This document shows positions 16,620 to 25,141 of a stretch of 64,000 nt of DNA, piece after piece; within the stretch, counting starts at the first letter, position 1; every line of letters begins with the position of its first letter. The notes under the pieces were generated by a model. The model made no database searches. It was not told the origin of the DNA and saw nothing but the letters and a program-made list of their open reading frames with translations. A program made the translations under genes and the position numbers. The DNA lies in contig CAMAUX010000005.1 in NCBI GenBank assembly GCA_945861435.1, forward strand, positions 78,024 to 142,023, written 5' to 3'. Origin of the DNA: Chthoniobacter flavus (GTDB lineage: Bacteria > Verrucomicrobiota > Verrucomicrobiia > Chthoniobacterales > Chthoniobacteraceae).

Positions 16620-17822
16620 ATGAAACCGTTCCTCCCGCTCCTCCCCCTCGCCGCGCTCGCCTTCACCGCCACCGCCGCCGATCCCACCTTCAAGAAAATC
16701 ACCCTCAGCGAGGAGTTCTTCGCTGAAGGCGCGCACTTCGCCGACTTCGACCACGACGGCAATGTCGACATCTGCGCCGGCCCCTACATCTGGAAGGGCC
16801 CGGATTTCAAAACCCGCGTCGAATTCACCAAACCCGCCGAAAAGCCCTACGACCCCGCCAAAGGCTACAGCGACTATTTCCTCACCTACACCTACGACTT
16901 CAACAACGACGGCTGGACCGACATCCTCGTCTTCTCGTGGCCCGGCAAGGAAACATGGGTCTTCGAGAACCCCAAAAACCAGGACGGCCCCTGGAAACGC
17001 CACTCCATCTTCGGCGTCACCGACAACGAATCCCCAGCTCTCGGCGACATGAACCGCGACGGCAAACCCGAACTCATCTGCCACAGCGGCGGACAGCTCG
17101 GTTACGCCGAAATCGACTGGGCAAACCCCTTCGGCCCCGCGCGTTACCGCCCCATCACCCCGGCCTCCGCTGAAAATGCGAAGAAGTACTTCCGCTATAC
17201 CCACGGCTACGGCTTCGGCGACATCAACGGCGACGGCCGCAACGACATCCTCACCAAGGACGGCTGGTTCGAACAACCCACCAACACCAACGAAGACTCC
17301 AACTGGACCTTCCACCAAACCCCCTTCGGCCCCAAAGGCGCCCGCGGCGGCTCCCATATGCTCGTCTACGACGTCAACGCCGACGGCCGCAACGACGTCA
17401 TCACCAGCTACGATGCCCATGGTTACGGCTTCGGCTGGTTCGAACAAAACACCGACGGCTCCTTCACCGAACACAAAATCATGGGCAGCACCCCGGAGGA
17501 AAATCCGCACGGCGTGAAGTTCAGCCAGCTCCACTCCATGGCCCTCGTCGACATCGACGGCGACGGCATCCTCGACGTCGTCACCGGCAAACGCCGCTGG
17601 GCCCACGGCCCCAACGGTGATGCCGAACCCGGCGCAGATCCCGTCCTCTACTGGTTCCAGATCAAGCGCGACGGCAAGGGCGGCGCTCAGTTCATCCCCC
17701 ACCTCATCGACAACGACAGCGGCGTCGGCACCGAGGTCACACCCGGCGACCTCAACAAAGACGGCAAACCCGACATCGTCGTCGCCAACAAACGCGGCGT
17801 CTTCGTCTTCCTCCAGCAGTAA
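16620..17822 (+). CDS. Exported FG-GAP/VCBS repeat protein
   Basis: A 400-residue exported protein (signal peptide MKPFLPLLPLAALAFTATAA). Seven calcium-binding blade motifs of D-x-[DN]-x-DG type are visible: DFDHDGNVDI, DFNNDGWTDI, DMNRDGKPEL, DINGDGRNDI, DVNADGRNDV, DIDGDGILDV and DLNKDGKPDI. Their regular spacing indicates a single seven-bladed beta-propeller of the integrin-alpha type. Such proteins bind ligands at the cell surface and are very common in Verrucomicrobia and Planctomycetes. It lies 77 bp after the CehA-like gene on the same strand, so co-expression is plausible. Confidence 0.85.
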   Translation: MKPFLPLLPLAALAFTATAADPTFKKITLSEEFFAEGAHFADFDHDGNVDICAGPYIWKGPDFKTRVEFTKPAEKPYDPAKGYSDYFLTYTYDFNNDGWTDILVFSWPGKETWVFENPKNQDGPWKRHSIFGVTDNESPALGDMNRDGKPELICHSGGQLGYAEIDWANPFGPARYRPITPASAENAKKYFRYTHGYGFGDINGDGRNDILTKDGWFEQPTNTNEDSNWTFHQTPFGPKGARGGSHMLVYDVNADGRNDVITSYDAHGYGFGWFEQNTDGSFTEHKIMGSTPEENPHGVKFSQLHSMALVDIDGDGILDVVTGKRRWAHGPNGDAEPGADPVLYWFQIKRDGKGGAQFIPHLIDNDSGVGTEVTPGDLNKDGKPDIVVANKRGVFVFLQQ

Positions 17823-17833
17823 CCACGCACCTC

Positions 17834-18046
17834 ATGGAAGAACTCTCCTTCTCTCTGGAACAGGAATTCATCGAACTCCAGCAACTCCTCAAACTCCTCG
17901 GCCTCGCAGAAAGCGGCGGCGGCGCCAAAGCCCTCATCGCCAGCGGATCCGTCCGCGTCGACGATGTCCCGGAGATCCGCCGCGGCCGCAAGATCCGCAC
18001 CGGCATGGTCGTCGCCATCCCGGGCGCGCGCATCACCGTGAGCTGA
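17834..18046 (+). CDS. S4-domain RNA-binding protein (YbcJ-like)
   Basis: A 70-residue protein that is a single S4 domain. The core reads FIELQQLLKLLGLAESGGGAKALIASGSVRVDDV followed by RRGRKIRTGMVV, the exact pattern of the small YbcJ group. The domain binds structured RNA, probably rRNA or tRNA, and no catalytic domain is attached. It starts 11 nt after the FG-GAP gene at ATG 17834. Confidence 0.88.
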   Translation: MEELSFSLEQEFIELQQLLKLLGLAESGGGAKALIASGSVRVDDVPEIRRGRKIRTGMVVAIPGARITVS

Positions 18047-18080
18047 GCCCGCCACCCGGCAGGGATCGGCACCCGCCCAC

Positions 18081-19001
18081 TCAGGCGATCCAGCCGAAGA
18101 ACCCGAGCGCCTCCAGCTCCCCGCGCAGGATCCGCGCCTGCTCCGCGCTGAGCGATGCATTCGGAAGACGCGCGGGCCCCACGTCCACTCCCAACATCGC
18201 CATCGTCGCCTTCGCGGCGCCCATGTATCCGTGCCGCGCCAGCAGCGCGATCAGCTGCGTGCTCCGATACTGCGCCTCCCTCGCCGCCGCGAGATCCCCC
18301 CGCTCAAACGCCGCCATCAGCCCCAGATACAGCGGCGCCGCAAAGTTGAAGCTGCTCCCCACCGCCCCGCGTGCGCCCGTTGCGAGCGCCCCCAGCATCC
18401 ACTCGTCCAGACCCCACGGGATATCCCAGTCCCCGGCTCGCAGACACTGCAGGTACGCCATCAAATCCGGGTTCGTGAACTTCAACCCCGCAAGATTCGG
18501 AATCCGTCCGGACGCCTTCTCCAAAAACTCCCGCGGCGGCAGCACAACTCCGGTCAGCGCAGGAATGTCGTAATAATAGAAGGGAAGGCCGGGTGCCGCC
18601 GCCGCGATTTCCGCGCAGCAGTCCACCAACAGATCCACCGTGCGGGGCTTGAAATAGGACGGCGCCAGAGCCGAGACCGCCACAGCACCCACCTTCTCCG
18701 CATGCGCCGCGAGGGCCCGCGCATCCGCAATGCAGTTCGCGCCCGCATGCACCACCACGCGCATTCCCGCAACCTCCCGCGCCACCTCGCACCAGCGCAC
18801 CGCCAGCTCCATCCGCTCATCCAGCGTCAGCGATGCACTCTCCCCCGTCGTGCCACCGATGAACACCGTGCGCACCCCCGCCGCCCACAGATGCGCCGCC
18901 TGCCGTTCCACCCCGCCAAGGTTCAACGATCCATCCGCATGGAACGGCGTGTGGGTCGCGGCAACGATGCTGTGAAGGCGGACGGTATTCGCAAGATTCA
19001 T
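18081..19001 (-). CDS. nanA: N-acetylneuraminate lyase-like (DapA/NanA family) aldolase
   Basis: A 306-residue TIM-barrel class I aldolase. The Schiff-base lysine is K174 in LAGLKFTNPDL, the catalytic tyrosine is Y144 in the YxxPxxTG motif (YDIPALTG), and the carboxylate-binding loop is GGTTGE at 49-54. YDIPALTG and KFTNPD are closer to NanA than to DapA. The genomic setting (NanM-like kelch protein, MFS carrier, SGNH esterase) strengthens a role splitting N-acetylneuraminate to ManNAc and pyruvate. ATG 19001 is chosen because it forms an ATGA overlap with the upstream transporter gene; a TTG 18 nt earlier is less likely. Confidence 0.8.
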   Translation of the reverse strand: MNLANTVRLHSIVAATHTPFHADGSLNLGGVERQAAHLWAAGVRTVFIGGTTGESASLTLDERMELAVRWCEVAREVAGMRVVVHAGANCIADARALAAHAEKVGAVAVSALAPSYFKPRTVDLLVDCCAEIAAAAPGLPFYYYDIPALTGVVLPPREFLEKASGRIPNLAGLKFTNPDLMAYLQCLRAGDWDIPWGLDEWMLGALATGARGAVGSSFNFAAPLYLGLMAAFERGDLAAAREAQYRSTQLIALLARHGYMGAAKATMAMLGVDVGPARLPNASLSAEQARILRGELEALGFFGWIA

Positions 19002-20260
19002 GGGGTGGAGGATCCGCAATCATGCCGCGGCCGGATCAGCAACACCAGCACGACAGACAACGCCGCCCCACCCGCGAACACGCCGAAAATCCACAGCAAC
19101 GGCACCTCACGATCGCGCAGTACGCCAAACCCCCAGTCGGCCAGCCCCCCCGCGCTGATGCCCACGAGATTCATCAGACCGTAACCCGTTCCCCGCAGCT
19201 CGGGCCGCGCCACCTGGCAGAGAATCGGCATGTTGTTGCTGTCAAAAAAACCCCAGCCCAAACCGAACAAAGCAAGGAACGCCACCGCCACCCACAGCAT
19301 CCCAGTCTGTGGCGCAAACCCCACCCCGAACATCGCGGGAATCAGCAGCGCCATCCCCAACGCACTCACGAAAGTCCGCCCGCGCGGGGTCCGCTTCATC
19401 CAGCGGTCCGCAAGCCAGCCGCCCACCACCGCCCCCACAATCGCGGCCCCCTGCCAGTAAAGCGTCGCAGAAACGCCCGCCTTTCCCTGCCCAATCTGGA
19501 ACTCCGCCTTCAGGATCGCAGGCATCCAGTCCCGCACGATCCACGCTGCCAGCGCGGGAAGCGTGAAGCACGCCACCAGCAGCAGGAACGCACGATTCAC
19601 CACAAGCTCCCGCACCGCCTCCCACGGCGCAATCGAGGCGCGCTCTGCCCCGGATGACGGCACATCCCGCAGCAGCAGGAGCAAAGGCAGCGCATACACC
19701 ACACCCGCAATCCCGCACACTTCAAACGCCCACCGCCATCCCAGCCCCGGCGCGTCCGCCACATAGCCGCTGAATCCACCGACAATCACCCCGCAGTAAA
19801 TCCCCATCTGATGCACACCCACCGCCCGCGAACGCGTCCCGCCCGTGTGATAATCCGCAATCAACGCCAGCGCCGCCGGAATGTAGAACGCCTCGCTCAG
19901 ACCCATCAGCGAGCGCGCCGTGAGCAGCTCCGCGTACGTCCCCACATGGGCCGTCCACCATGTCACCAAAGACCATGCACACAAACTCCCGCAGATCGTC
20001 ACCCGCTTCCCAAACCGATCCGCCAGATACCCTCCCACCGGACTCAGGAACGCATACACCCACTTGAACTGCCCCAGCATCCGCCCCCAGTTCGCCTCCG
20101 TCCCGATGTCCGGCAGATCCGCCATCACAGAGGTTTTCATCGCCGCGAGCATCTGCCGGTCGAGGTAGTTGAGCAGCGCCACTGGCGCCAGCAACAACAC
20201 CACCATCCACGGCCACCTCAACCACCGCCCGACACCACTGGTTTCCGCCGACGCACTCAT
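18998..20260 (-). CDS. MFS transporter, probable sialic-acid carrier
   Basis: A 420-residue major-facilitator protein with 12 predicted transmembrane helices. The loop 2-3 signature GGYLADRFGKR is intact and a related sequence (GGWLADRWMKR) marks the second half. WRWAFEVCGIAG and GLGWGFFDSNNMPIL are typical of the anion/sugar-acid carrier subfamilies. It is coupled by ATGA overlaps to the kelch gene upstream and the lyase gene downstream, so uptake of a sialic acid for the lyase is the likely role. Substrate assignment is from context only. Confidence 0.8.
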   Translation of the reverse strand: MSASAETSGVGRWLRWPWMVVLLLAPVALLNYLDRQMLAAMKTSVMADLPDIGTEANWGRMLGQFKWVYAFLSPVGGYLADRFGKRVTICGSLCAWSLVTWWTAHVGTYAELLTARSLMGLSEAFYIPAALALIADYHTGGTRSRAVGVHQMGIYCGVIVGGFSGYVADAPGLGWRWAFEVCGIAGVVYALPLLLLLRDVPSSGAERASIAPWEAVRELVVNRAFLLLVACFTLPALAAWIVRDWMPAILKAEFQIGQGKAGVSATLYWQGAAIVGAVVGGWLADRWMKRTPRGRTFVSALGMALLIPAMFGVGFAPQTGMLWVAVAFLALFGLGWGFFDSNNMPILCQVARPELRGTGYGLMNLVGISAGGLADWGFGVLRDREVPLLWIFGVFAGGAALSVVLVLLIRPRHDCGSSTP

Positions 20261-21288
20261 CGAATCCTCCAAACCTCGGGCGAACGCACCCCGGGACGCA
20301 CCTCCCCACTCGGCAACACAAACCCTCCCCGCCACTCGACACACCCGACCGTCGCGCGCACCACGGGCGCCACACCCTCGTCCCTCCAACGGTCTCCCTG
20401 CGGCTCATACGCGAGCATCCGGCCGGCAAATCCAGGATGCTTCTCCATCGGTGTGAAGCCCACCCGCGACCCATCGTCCCCGCCCAGAATCCACAGCGCT
20501 CCGTCCATCAACGGCGCCGGCGAGGGAGCCGCAGCCACCGGCGATGGAAGATCCGCAAGCCGCTTCCAGCCTCGATCCGCACGGTATGCCCATGCATCCC
20601 GCAGATACCTCCGCTCCATCTTCCCGTCCGGGCCGGACTCCAACGCCGCCCCGCCAAAAACAAGAAACTCGCCTTCCCACACTGCAGCCACCGGCAGAAT
20701 CCGCGGCACACCTGGCAGCGGCTCGATCTCGCGCCATGCTGAACGCGCATCAGCAAGACGCAGGGTGAACACGCGCCCGAGCGCCGATTGCTCGCCCGGC
20801 CTCTCGCTCCCACAGGCCACATAAAATGTCCCGCCCACCAGCGCGCCCGCCGCCATCGCAAGCGGCAGAGGAAGCGGCGCGAGCGGCTCCTGCTCAAGCG
20901 CCGACCCGTTCCATTTCAACCGAAACACGTCTGCATGATGTCCCGCCGCATCGCTCCCTCCTGCACACACCATCGCCCCCTCTCCGCCCACACAAACCCC
21001 GTAAGCAAGAGGCCGCGCGAGTCGCCCCGCCTCACGCCATTGGGAGCCCGGCTCCGCCAGCACCCATGCACGGTCGTGCCACACCTTCACCCCGCCCTGC
21101 CATGGCATCCCCTTGGGAAAATTGGCCCCACCCGCCACCACAAGCGCCCCTCCGCTCGCTCCAGCAAACGCACCCGCAAATCCCATCGAATCCGGCAGGG
21201 GTTCCATTGGCGTCCACTCCAACCCAAACGCCGCTCCGACAAGGCGGGACAGGACAACGACGAGGCCGACAGCAGCGAAAGAGCGCAT
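20257..21288 (-). CDS. Kelch-repeat protein, NanM-like sialate mutarotase candidate
   Basis: A 343-residue exported protein: signal peptide (MRSFAAVGLVVVLSRLVGAAFG) followed by kelch-type blades (ALVVAGGANFP, AMVCAGGSDAAG, EFLVFGGAALESG, ALWILGGDDGS). The GGANFP step, a near-match to the first blade of NanM, and the operon with a NanA-like lyase and carrier suggest the periplasmic N-acetylneuraminate epimerase, which interconverts alpha and beta anomers. The start at 21288 is set by the signal peptide. Plain kelch proteins of other function cannot be excluded. Confidence 0.72.
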   Translation of the reverse strand: MRSFAAVGLVVVLSRLVGAAFGLEWTPMEPLPDSMGFAGAFAGASGGALVVAGGANFPKGMPWQGGVKVWHDRAWVLAEPGSQWREAGRLARPLAYGVCVGGEGAMVCAGGSDAAGHHADVFRLKWNGSALEQEPLAPLPLPLAMAAGALVGGTFYVACGSERPGEQSALGRVFTLRLADARSAWREIEPLPGVPRILPVAAVWEGEFLVFGGAALESGPDGKMERRYLRDAWAYRADRGWKRLADLPSPVAAAPSPAPLMDGALWILGGDDGSRVGFTPMEKHPGFAGRMLAYEPQGDRWRDEGVAPVVRATVGCVEWRGGFVLPSGEVRPGVRSPEVWRIR

Positions 21289-21389
21289 GGGGTGGATGCG
21301 AGGGACAACTCGACCGTCACTCTGCCCATCCACGGCCGGACGCGCAACCATCCGCTCACATCCGCTTCCGCAAAGACAACCGCGACACG

Positions 21390-21744
21390 TCAGCGGACTC
21401 CCTCAGTCCCAGCCTCGACCGGCGCAGTGAAGGGCAGCGCCGGCAGTCCGGCGCTGTTCACAAGATTGCAGTTCGAATCCGACTTCCAGCCGAGACGCAC
21501 AGCACCAGGCAGCCCCACGGATGCAGCACTCACGCTCACCGTGGATCCGGAACACCGCACCTCGGCAGGGACAAATCCACCGTCTACTGTCCAAGCACTT
21601 TGGCCTGTGGCTTGTCCCCTGGCTCCAGCTTCCACACGAACCACTCGCGCGCCGCCCCCTCCCTGTCCACAGGGATCAAGACCACGGGCATGCCAAAAGC
21701 GCGACCAGCCGAACGCCAATAAAGAGCAGACTGCGCCGGTTCAT
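21390..21744 (-). pseudogene. Decayed sialate O-acetylesterase-like gene
   Basis: No intact frame spans this interval, but coding fragments survive in different frames on the minus strand. At 21744 there is an ATG with a signal-peptide-like start (MNRRSLLFIGVRLVALLA) that stops after about 22 codons. A second frame gives a charged fragment (REWFVWKLEPGDKPQAK), and the last frame, ending at 21390, gives LGWKSDSNCNLVNSAGLPALPF. The final piece matches the end of sialate O-acetylesterases, which close with RYxW...NLYNxxGLPAxPF. I infer a deleted and frameshifted copy of such an esterase inside the sialic-acid block. Confidence 0.5.
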
Positions 21745-21747
21745 GGC

Positions 21748-22998
21748 TTACTTCGCAGCTGCATGCAGGATCGCCATCACTTGCGGAATGATCTCCGCTG
21801 CAAAGACCGCGTGCCCACGGTCGTTCGGATGCAGGCCGCCCATCAGCCCGTTCTTCGCCGCGAGCGTCGCTGCCACTGTCCGCCCCAGATCGATCATCGC
21901 GAGCTTCGTGTCGGTGGGATGATTCGTCCGATGAACAGCCACGGCTTCCTTCAACTCCTTCGCGTAGTACTGCCCAAATGGAACGATCAGAATAATCTGC
22001 GCGTCGGGCGCACTCCGTCGCAGCGCTCCCAAGCTCTGCACGATGCTCGCCCGGGTGTCGCTCGGATTGGATTGATGCAGCGCATCGTTCGTCCCGTAAT
22101 TGATCAGGATCAGCGACGGCTCCTGACCAACACCCCCCTGCCCGCTGAGATGCCCCGCGGCATCCAGCAGCGAATGCCGGTTCCCGTCGATCTTGTTCCA
22201 GCGGCTCGCCGCATCATCATATCGCCCTCCCGCGCCGCCGCTGGAATTGGTGATCACGTAATACCCGGGAACATCGCCGGGCGGATTGTCACCCCGGTTA
22301 ATCCAACCACTCCAGCCGCACGCGCTGACACAGTATCCGTAGCCCTGGGTTTGGAGCGCCTGCCCCACCAGATGAGAATAAGCCGCCAACTCCGTGGCAC
22401 CCACGCCCTCGGTGATGCTGTCCCCAATGATCATCGCCCATTTCGATTCCGGCACCCCGGGAATGGGTTTGCTCTCCGCATCCAACTGCAATCCGGTGAC
22501 CCGGAGCACGTTCACCCCGCTCTTCCCTTCGCTCCCCCAGCGCTCCCTTTGCTGAGATTGATGCAGAATGACACGCAGCTCATGCCGCCCTGCGCCCTTG
22601 ATGTCCTCGATCACAATCTCAGCCGCACACGGAATCTTGGATTTCCAGACGCCATCAATGCTGTACGCGATGAACGGCGGCTTGAAGTCCGGCGGATAAG
22701 TCGCAGTGTCCAAAAGAATCTTCGCCGTCGGCGTGGAATTACTCGTCTCCCATGTCGCCCAGAAGTAGGCGCCCGAATTCCATGTCTGGCGAAAAACCTT
22801 TCCGCCGCGCCCCTCATCACCGGTCCAGTTTCCCGGCGAGAAAACCATCGCCGATGAATCCACCGCAATCGTTGTCGAGTCGGCCGCATGCAGGAACGCG
22901 AGCGGCGCAATGAGCAGGGCGGCGAGAGCCAGGCGAAGCGAGCCAGCAGGTGATGCTGGGCGCCATAGCGGGAAGCCAGTCGTGAGGGTGCGTTTCAT
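21748..22998 (-). CDS. SGNH-hydrolase esterase, probable carbohydrate deacetylase
   Basis: A 416-residue exported protein. Residues 1-40 hold a long signal peptide, about 45-165 a beta-sandwich domain, and 170-416 an SGNH/GDSL hydrolase domain. The four blocks are visible: block I MIIGDSITEG (Ser), block III LILINYGTNDA (Asn), and block V GGLHPNDRGHAVFA (Asp/His). The family removes O-acetyl groups from polysaccharides or sialic acids, in keeping with the adjacent nan-type genes. ATG 22998 is chosen for its signal peptide; ATG 23019 is possible. Confidence 0.8.
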   Translation of the reverse strand: MKRTLTTGFPLWRPASPAGSLRLALAALLIAPLAFLHAADSTTIAVDSSAMVFSPGNWTGDEGRGGKVFRQTWNSGAYFWATWETSNSTPTAKILLDTATYPPDFKPPFIAYSIDGVWKSKIPCAAEIVIEDIKGAGRHELRVILHQSQQRERWGSEGKSGVNVLRVTGLQLDAESKPIPGVPESKWAMIIGDSITEGVGATELAAYSHLVGQALQTQGYGYCVSACGWSGWINRGDNPPGDVPGYYVITNSSGGAGGRYDDAASRWNKIDGNRHSLLDAAGHLSGQGGVGQEPSLILINYGTNDALHQSNPSDTRASIVQSLGALRRSAPDAQIILIVPFGQYYAKELKEAVAVHRTNHPTDTKLAMIDLGRTVAATLAAKNGLMGGLHPNDRGHAVFAAEIIPQVMAILHAAAK

Positions 22999-23033
22999 CA
23001 GTGTTCCGTTGGTTTGCATTGAAGTGGGCGGGC

Positions 23034-23200
23034 TCAGTTTTTCACCGGCAGTAGTTTGAGAACGGCTTCGGCGACAGTCTCGCCTTGGATCTTCTTCGCC
23101 GCGCCCTTCCAGTGAAAGTCATTCTCCTTCAGGTCGAGCCGACCGACCGAAAGCGTGTAGAGGTCATTCACAGGAATATCCATCTCCACCCTCACCTTTG
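23034..23200 (-). pseudogene. C-terminal remnant of an SGNH esterase
   Basis: About 50 residues end at a stop at 23034 and read IPVNDLYTLSVGRLDLKEND, then FHWKGAAKKIQGETVAEAVL. This is the end of an SGNH hydrolase, with the block V Asp/His region (ND-x-H-W/F) followed by the terminal helix. No N-terminal two-thirds exists upstream, where larA begins at once. It is a gene fragment, either left by deletion or broken by insertion of the larA segment. Confidence 0.6.
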
Positions 23201-23233
23201 CTGAACGCTCTCGTGTGCAAAACCCCCAACCCC

Positions 23234-24559
23234 TCAGGCAGGCGGACACGCAATCGAAAGCGGCCCCTCAGGAAGAATCGCCGTCGAAACCGGCCCCCCG
23301 CCCATCGACGCGATGATCTCCCGGATCACGGCCACTGGATCTGCCGTGTGCTCCGTCCGATTGCGGCGGCGATCTTCCACGGACAACTCCGAGTACAGAA
23401 CCACACGCGCTTTCTCCAAACATTGCAGAAGCGTCTGAACCTGCCACTGATCGTGCCGGGTCACCTTCGTCGCGAGGATCTTCGCGTGCAGTGCGTCGTT
23501 TCCGCATGGCTCGGAAAGGATCTCCGCAAACTCGCCCTCCAAGGGCAGCCCGTTGTTGCAGCGGCTCAGCGCTAGAATCACTCCACCCGGCTCCACAATG
23601 CGCGCCGCAGCCGATATCCCCTTCACCGTCTGGTAAAAGTTCTGATCCAGCGGGAAACCTGAGTTCGTGGTGATCACCAGCGGATAGCGCCGCGGCACCT
23701 GCACCGTCGCCTCCTCCAATGCGGCTGCGCAACCCGCGTTGTGCGCCGACTCCATGTCCCCGGCAAAAACCCCCGTGATCGCCTTGGCGTGGTTGAGCGT
23801 CACGTTGACGATGAAGTGCGGAGGCGCGAGCAATGCCATCTCACGCGTGAGCGCCTGCAGGGGATTGTCAAAAATCCGCGCCCACGTCGCATGCGGATGC
23901 GCAATCAACGAGGCCCGGTGAAAATGACGCACGGTTTCCAGTCCCGCGATCCCGGGCACCACGGCCTTCGAGCCTCCAGAAAAACCCGCGTAAAAATGGG
24001 GCTCAATGAAACCCGTGGCGATCCGCAGATCGGCCTCCACCCAACGTCTGTTCATCCAGCACTCCCCTCCGCACGACGACCGCCCGACCAGAACCAGATT
24101 CTCCATGTCCTGGCAGTCGTGATTCACCACGGAGAAGCGGTCCGCCGCCTCCCCAAGCATCCTCCCCAACTCCTCACGCGTGGAACCCCTGTGCGTCCCC
24201 GTGCCAATCAGGATCGTCACGCAAGCGTCCGGCAGTCCCAACTCCGCCGCGATCCACGGAACCAGAAGATGATCGGGAACGGGCCGCGTGTGGTCCGCCA
24301 CCGCAATCACCACCCTCGGCTCGCGCCCTTCAGCACGCGCATTCGCAACCGCCAGCGCCGCAACCTCCACGAGCGGGCGCGATCCGATCGGATGGCACAC
24401 AGCCCCCTTGAATACAGCCTCCGCGTTATCAAGCGCCCTAGGATTGGCCGGCAGAAACACCTCCGGAACCAGCCCCGGAATATCCAATGGCAACTCATAA
24501 CCTGCACTGCCGTAAGCAAGCCTCACCGACTTCACCGCGCTGCTTTTAGAGGATTCCAT
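23234..24559 (-). CDS. larA: Nickel-pincer lactate racemase family protein LarA
   Basis: A 441-residue protein with the LarA signatures: VIAVADHTRPVP, ILIGTGTHRGST, VVNHDC, and EPHFYAGFSGGSKAVVPGIAG with the following H-F-H. These carry the cofactor-binding lysine and the catalytic histidines of the (SCS)Ni pincer enzyme that racemises lactate or related 2-hydroxyacids. Length agrees with the family (about 420-440). No larB, larC or larE cofactor genes are nearby, so either they lie elsewhere or this is a LarA homologue with another hydroxyacid substrate, which is common. Confidence 0.88.
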   Translation of the reverse strand: MESSKSSAVKSVRLAYGSAGYELPLDIPGLVPEVFLPANPRALDNAEAVFKGAVCHPIGSRPLVEVAALAVANARAEGREPRVVIAVADHTRPVPDHLLVPWIAAELGLPDACVTILIGTGTHRGSTREELGRMLGEAADRFSVVNHDCQDMENLVLVGRSSCGGECWMNRRWVEADLRIATGFIEPHFYAGFSGGSKAVVPGIAGLETVRHFHRASLIAHPHATWARIFDNPLQALTREMALLAPPHFIVNVTLNHAKAITGVFAGDMESAHNAGCAAALEEATVQVPRRYPLVITTNSGFPLDQNFYQTVKGISAAARIVEPGGVILALSRCNNGLPLEGEFAEILSEPCGNDALHAKILATKVTRHDQWQVQTLLQCLEKARVVLYSELSVEDRRRNRTEHTADPVAVIREIIASMGGGPVSTAILPEGPLSIACPPA

Positions 24560-25141
24560 CTTTAGTTTCGTTATAGCTCTCGATTGATCCGACGCGTCCG
24601 CCTCGCTTCACACCGGCCGCAAGCGCATCGTGACTCGCCGGAGTGTTAGCGCGTCCATCGCCCCACGCGCAACGCCGGGAATACTCGGCCCCAGTTTCAT
24701 CCGGCGATCGATCCGCCTGCCAATCCCCCCCCAAGGCCGCGCCACAGCCCTCTGACAAGCGCACCATCACTGCCAGGGTTTCCCCCGATCAGCTTGACGC
24801 GCCCCCCCACGTACTGGCCCGCCAGAGCGCGCCCCTCCCTTCTCAACCTCAGTCCCACGCCGCTCGCGCCGGACCCCAAGGAGAATCAGCAACAGCGGGA
24901 CACTCCAGAATGGTCCTCAGAGCAGGGCATCGGCCATGCCTCGATGGGTTAGCTCGGCCACGAATCAGTCGCTCTCACCGTCCGCATGCCGGAGGCATGA
25001 AAGCAATGAGCCGGTCGGTGAACGCAATCCGCAAAGCGGATGGAGGGAACCACCGGTGCCCGTTCCCCACCCGACGCGCCCCGGGCTGGGGCGCGAGAAG
25101 GACGATGATGCGATGAACTTTTGCCTGTCTTTATCATCTTC
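24560..25141. other. 582-bp intergenic region with a structured dispersed repeat
   Basis: No credible gene is present. The left part (24600-24950) is GC-rich with only short overlapping frames. The right part, 24984-25110, is the first copy of a structured repeat described separately. AT-rich DNA at 25110-25145 borders the esterase stop codon. I saw no terminator with a T-tract. Confidence 0.5.
24984..25110 (+). repeat. Structured dispersed repeat, copy 1
   Basis: Three short inverted repeats in a row: GCATGCCGGAGGCATG, then ATCCGC...GCGGAT, then GCGCC...GGGCGCG, separated by conserved AGCCGGTCGGTGA, GGGAACCACCGG and GCGAGAAGGAC. A second copy sits at 35267-35391 with the same order and about 85 percent identity by eye. 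Compensated hairpins suggest an RNA or a REP-like element, not coding sequence. Confidence 0.75.

Noticed and set aside
21460..21490. tRNA T-loop-like GTTCGAATCC
   Set aside because: The flanking bases do not form a T-stem and no acceptor, D or anticodon arm is present. The bases encode part of the decayed esterase.
24697..24879. 60-aa glycine-rich minus frame in the intergenic region
   Set aside because: No start signal, high Gly/Arg content as expected of GC-rich non-coding DNA, and no family match.
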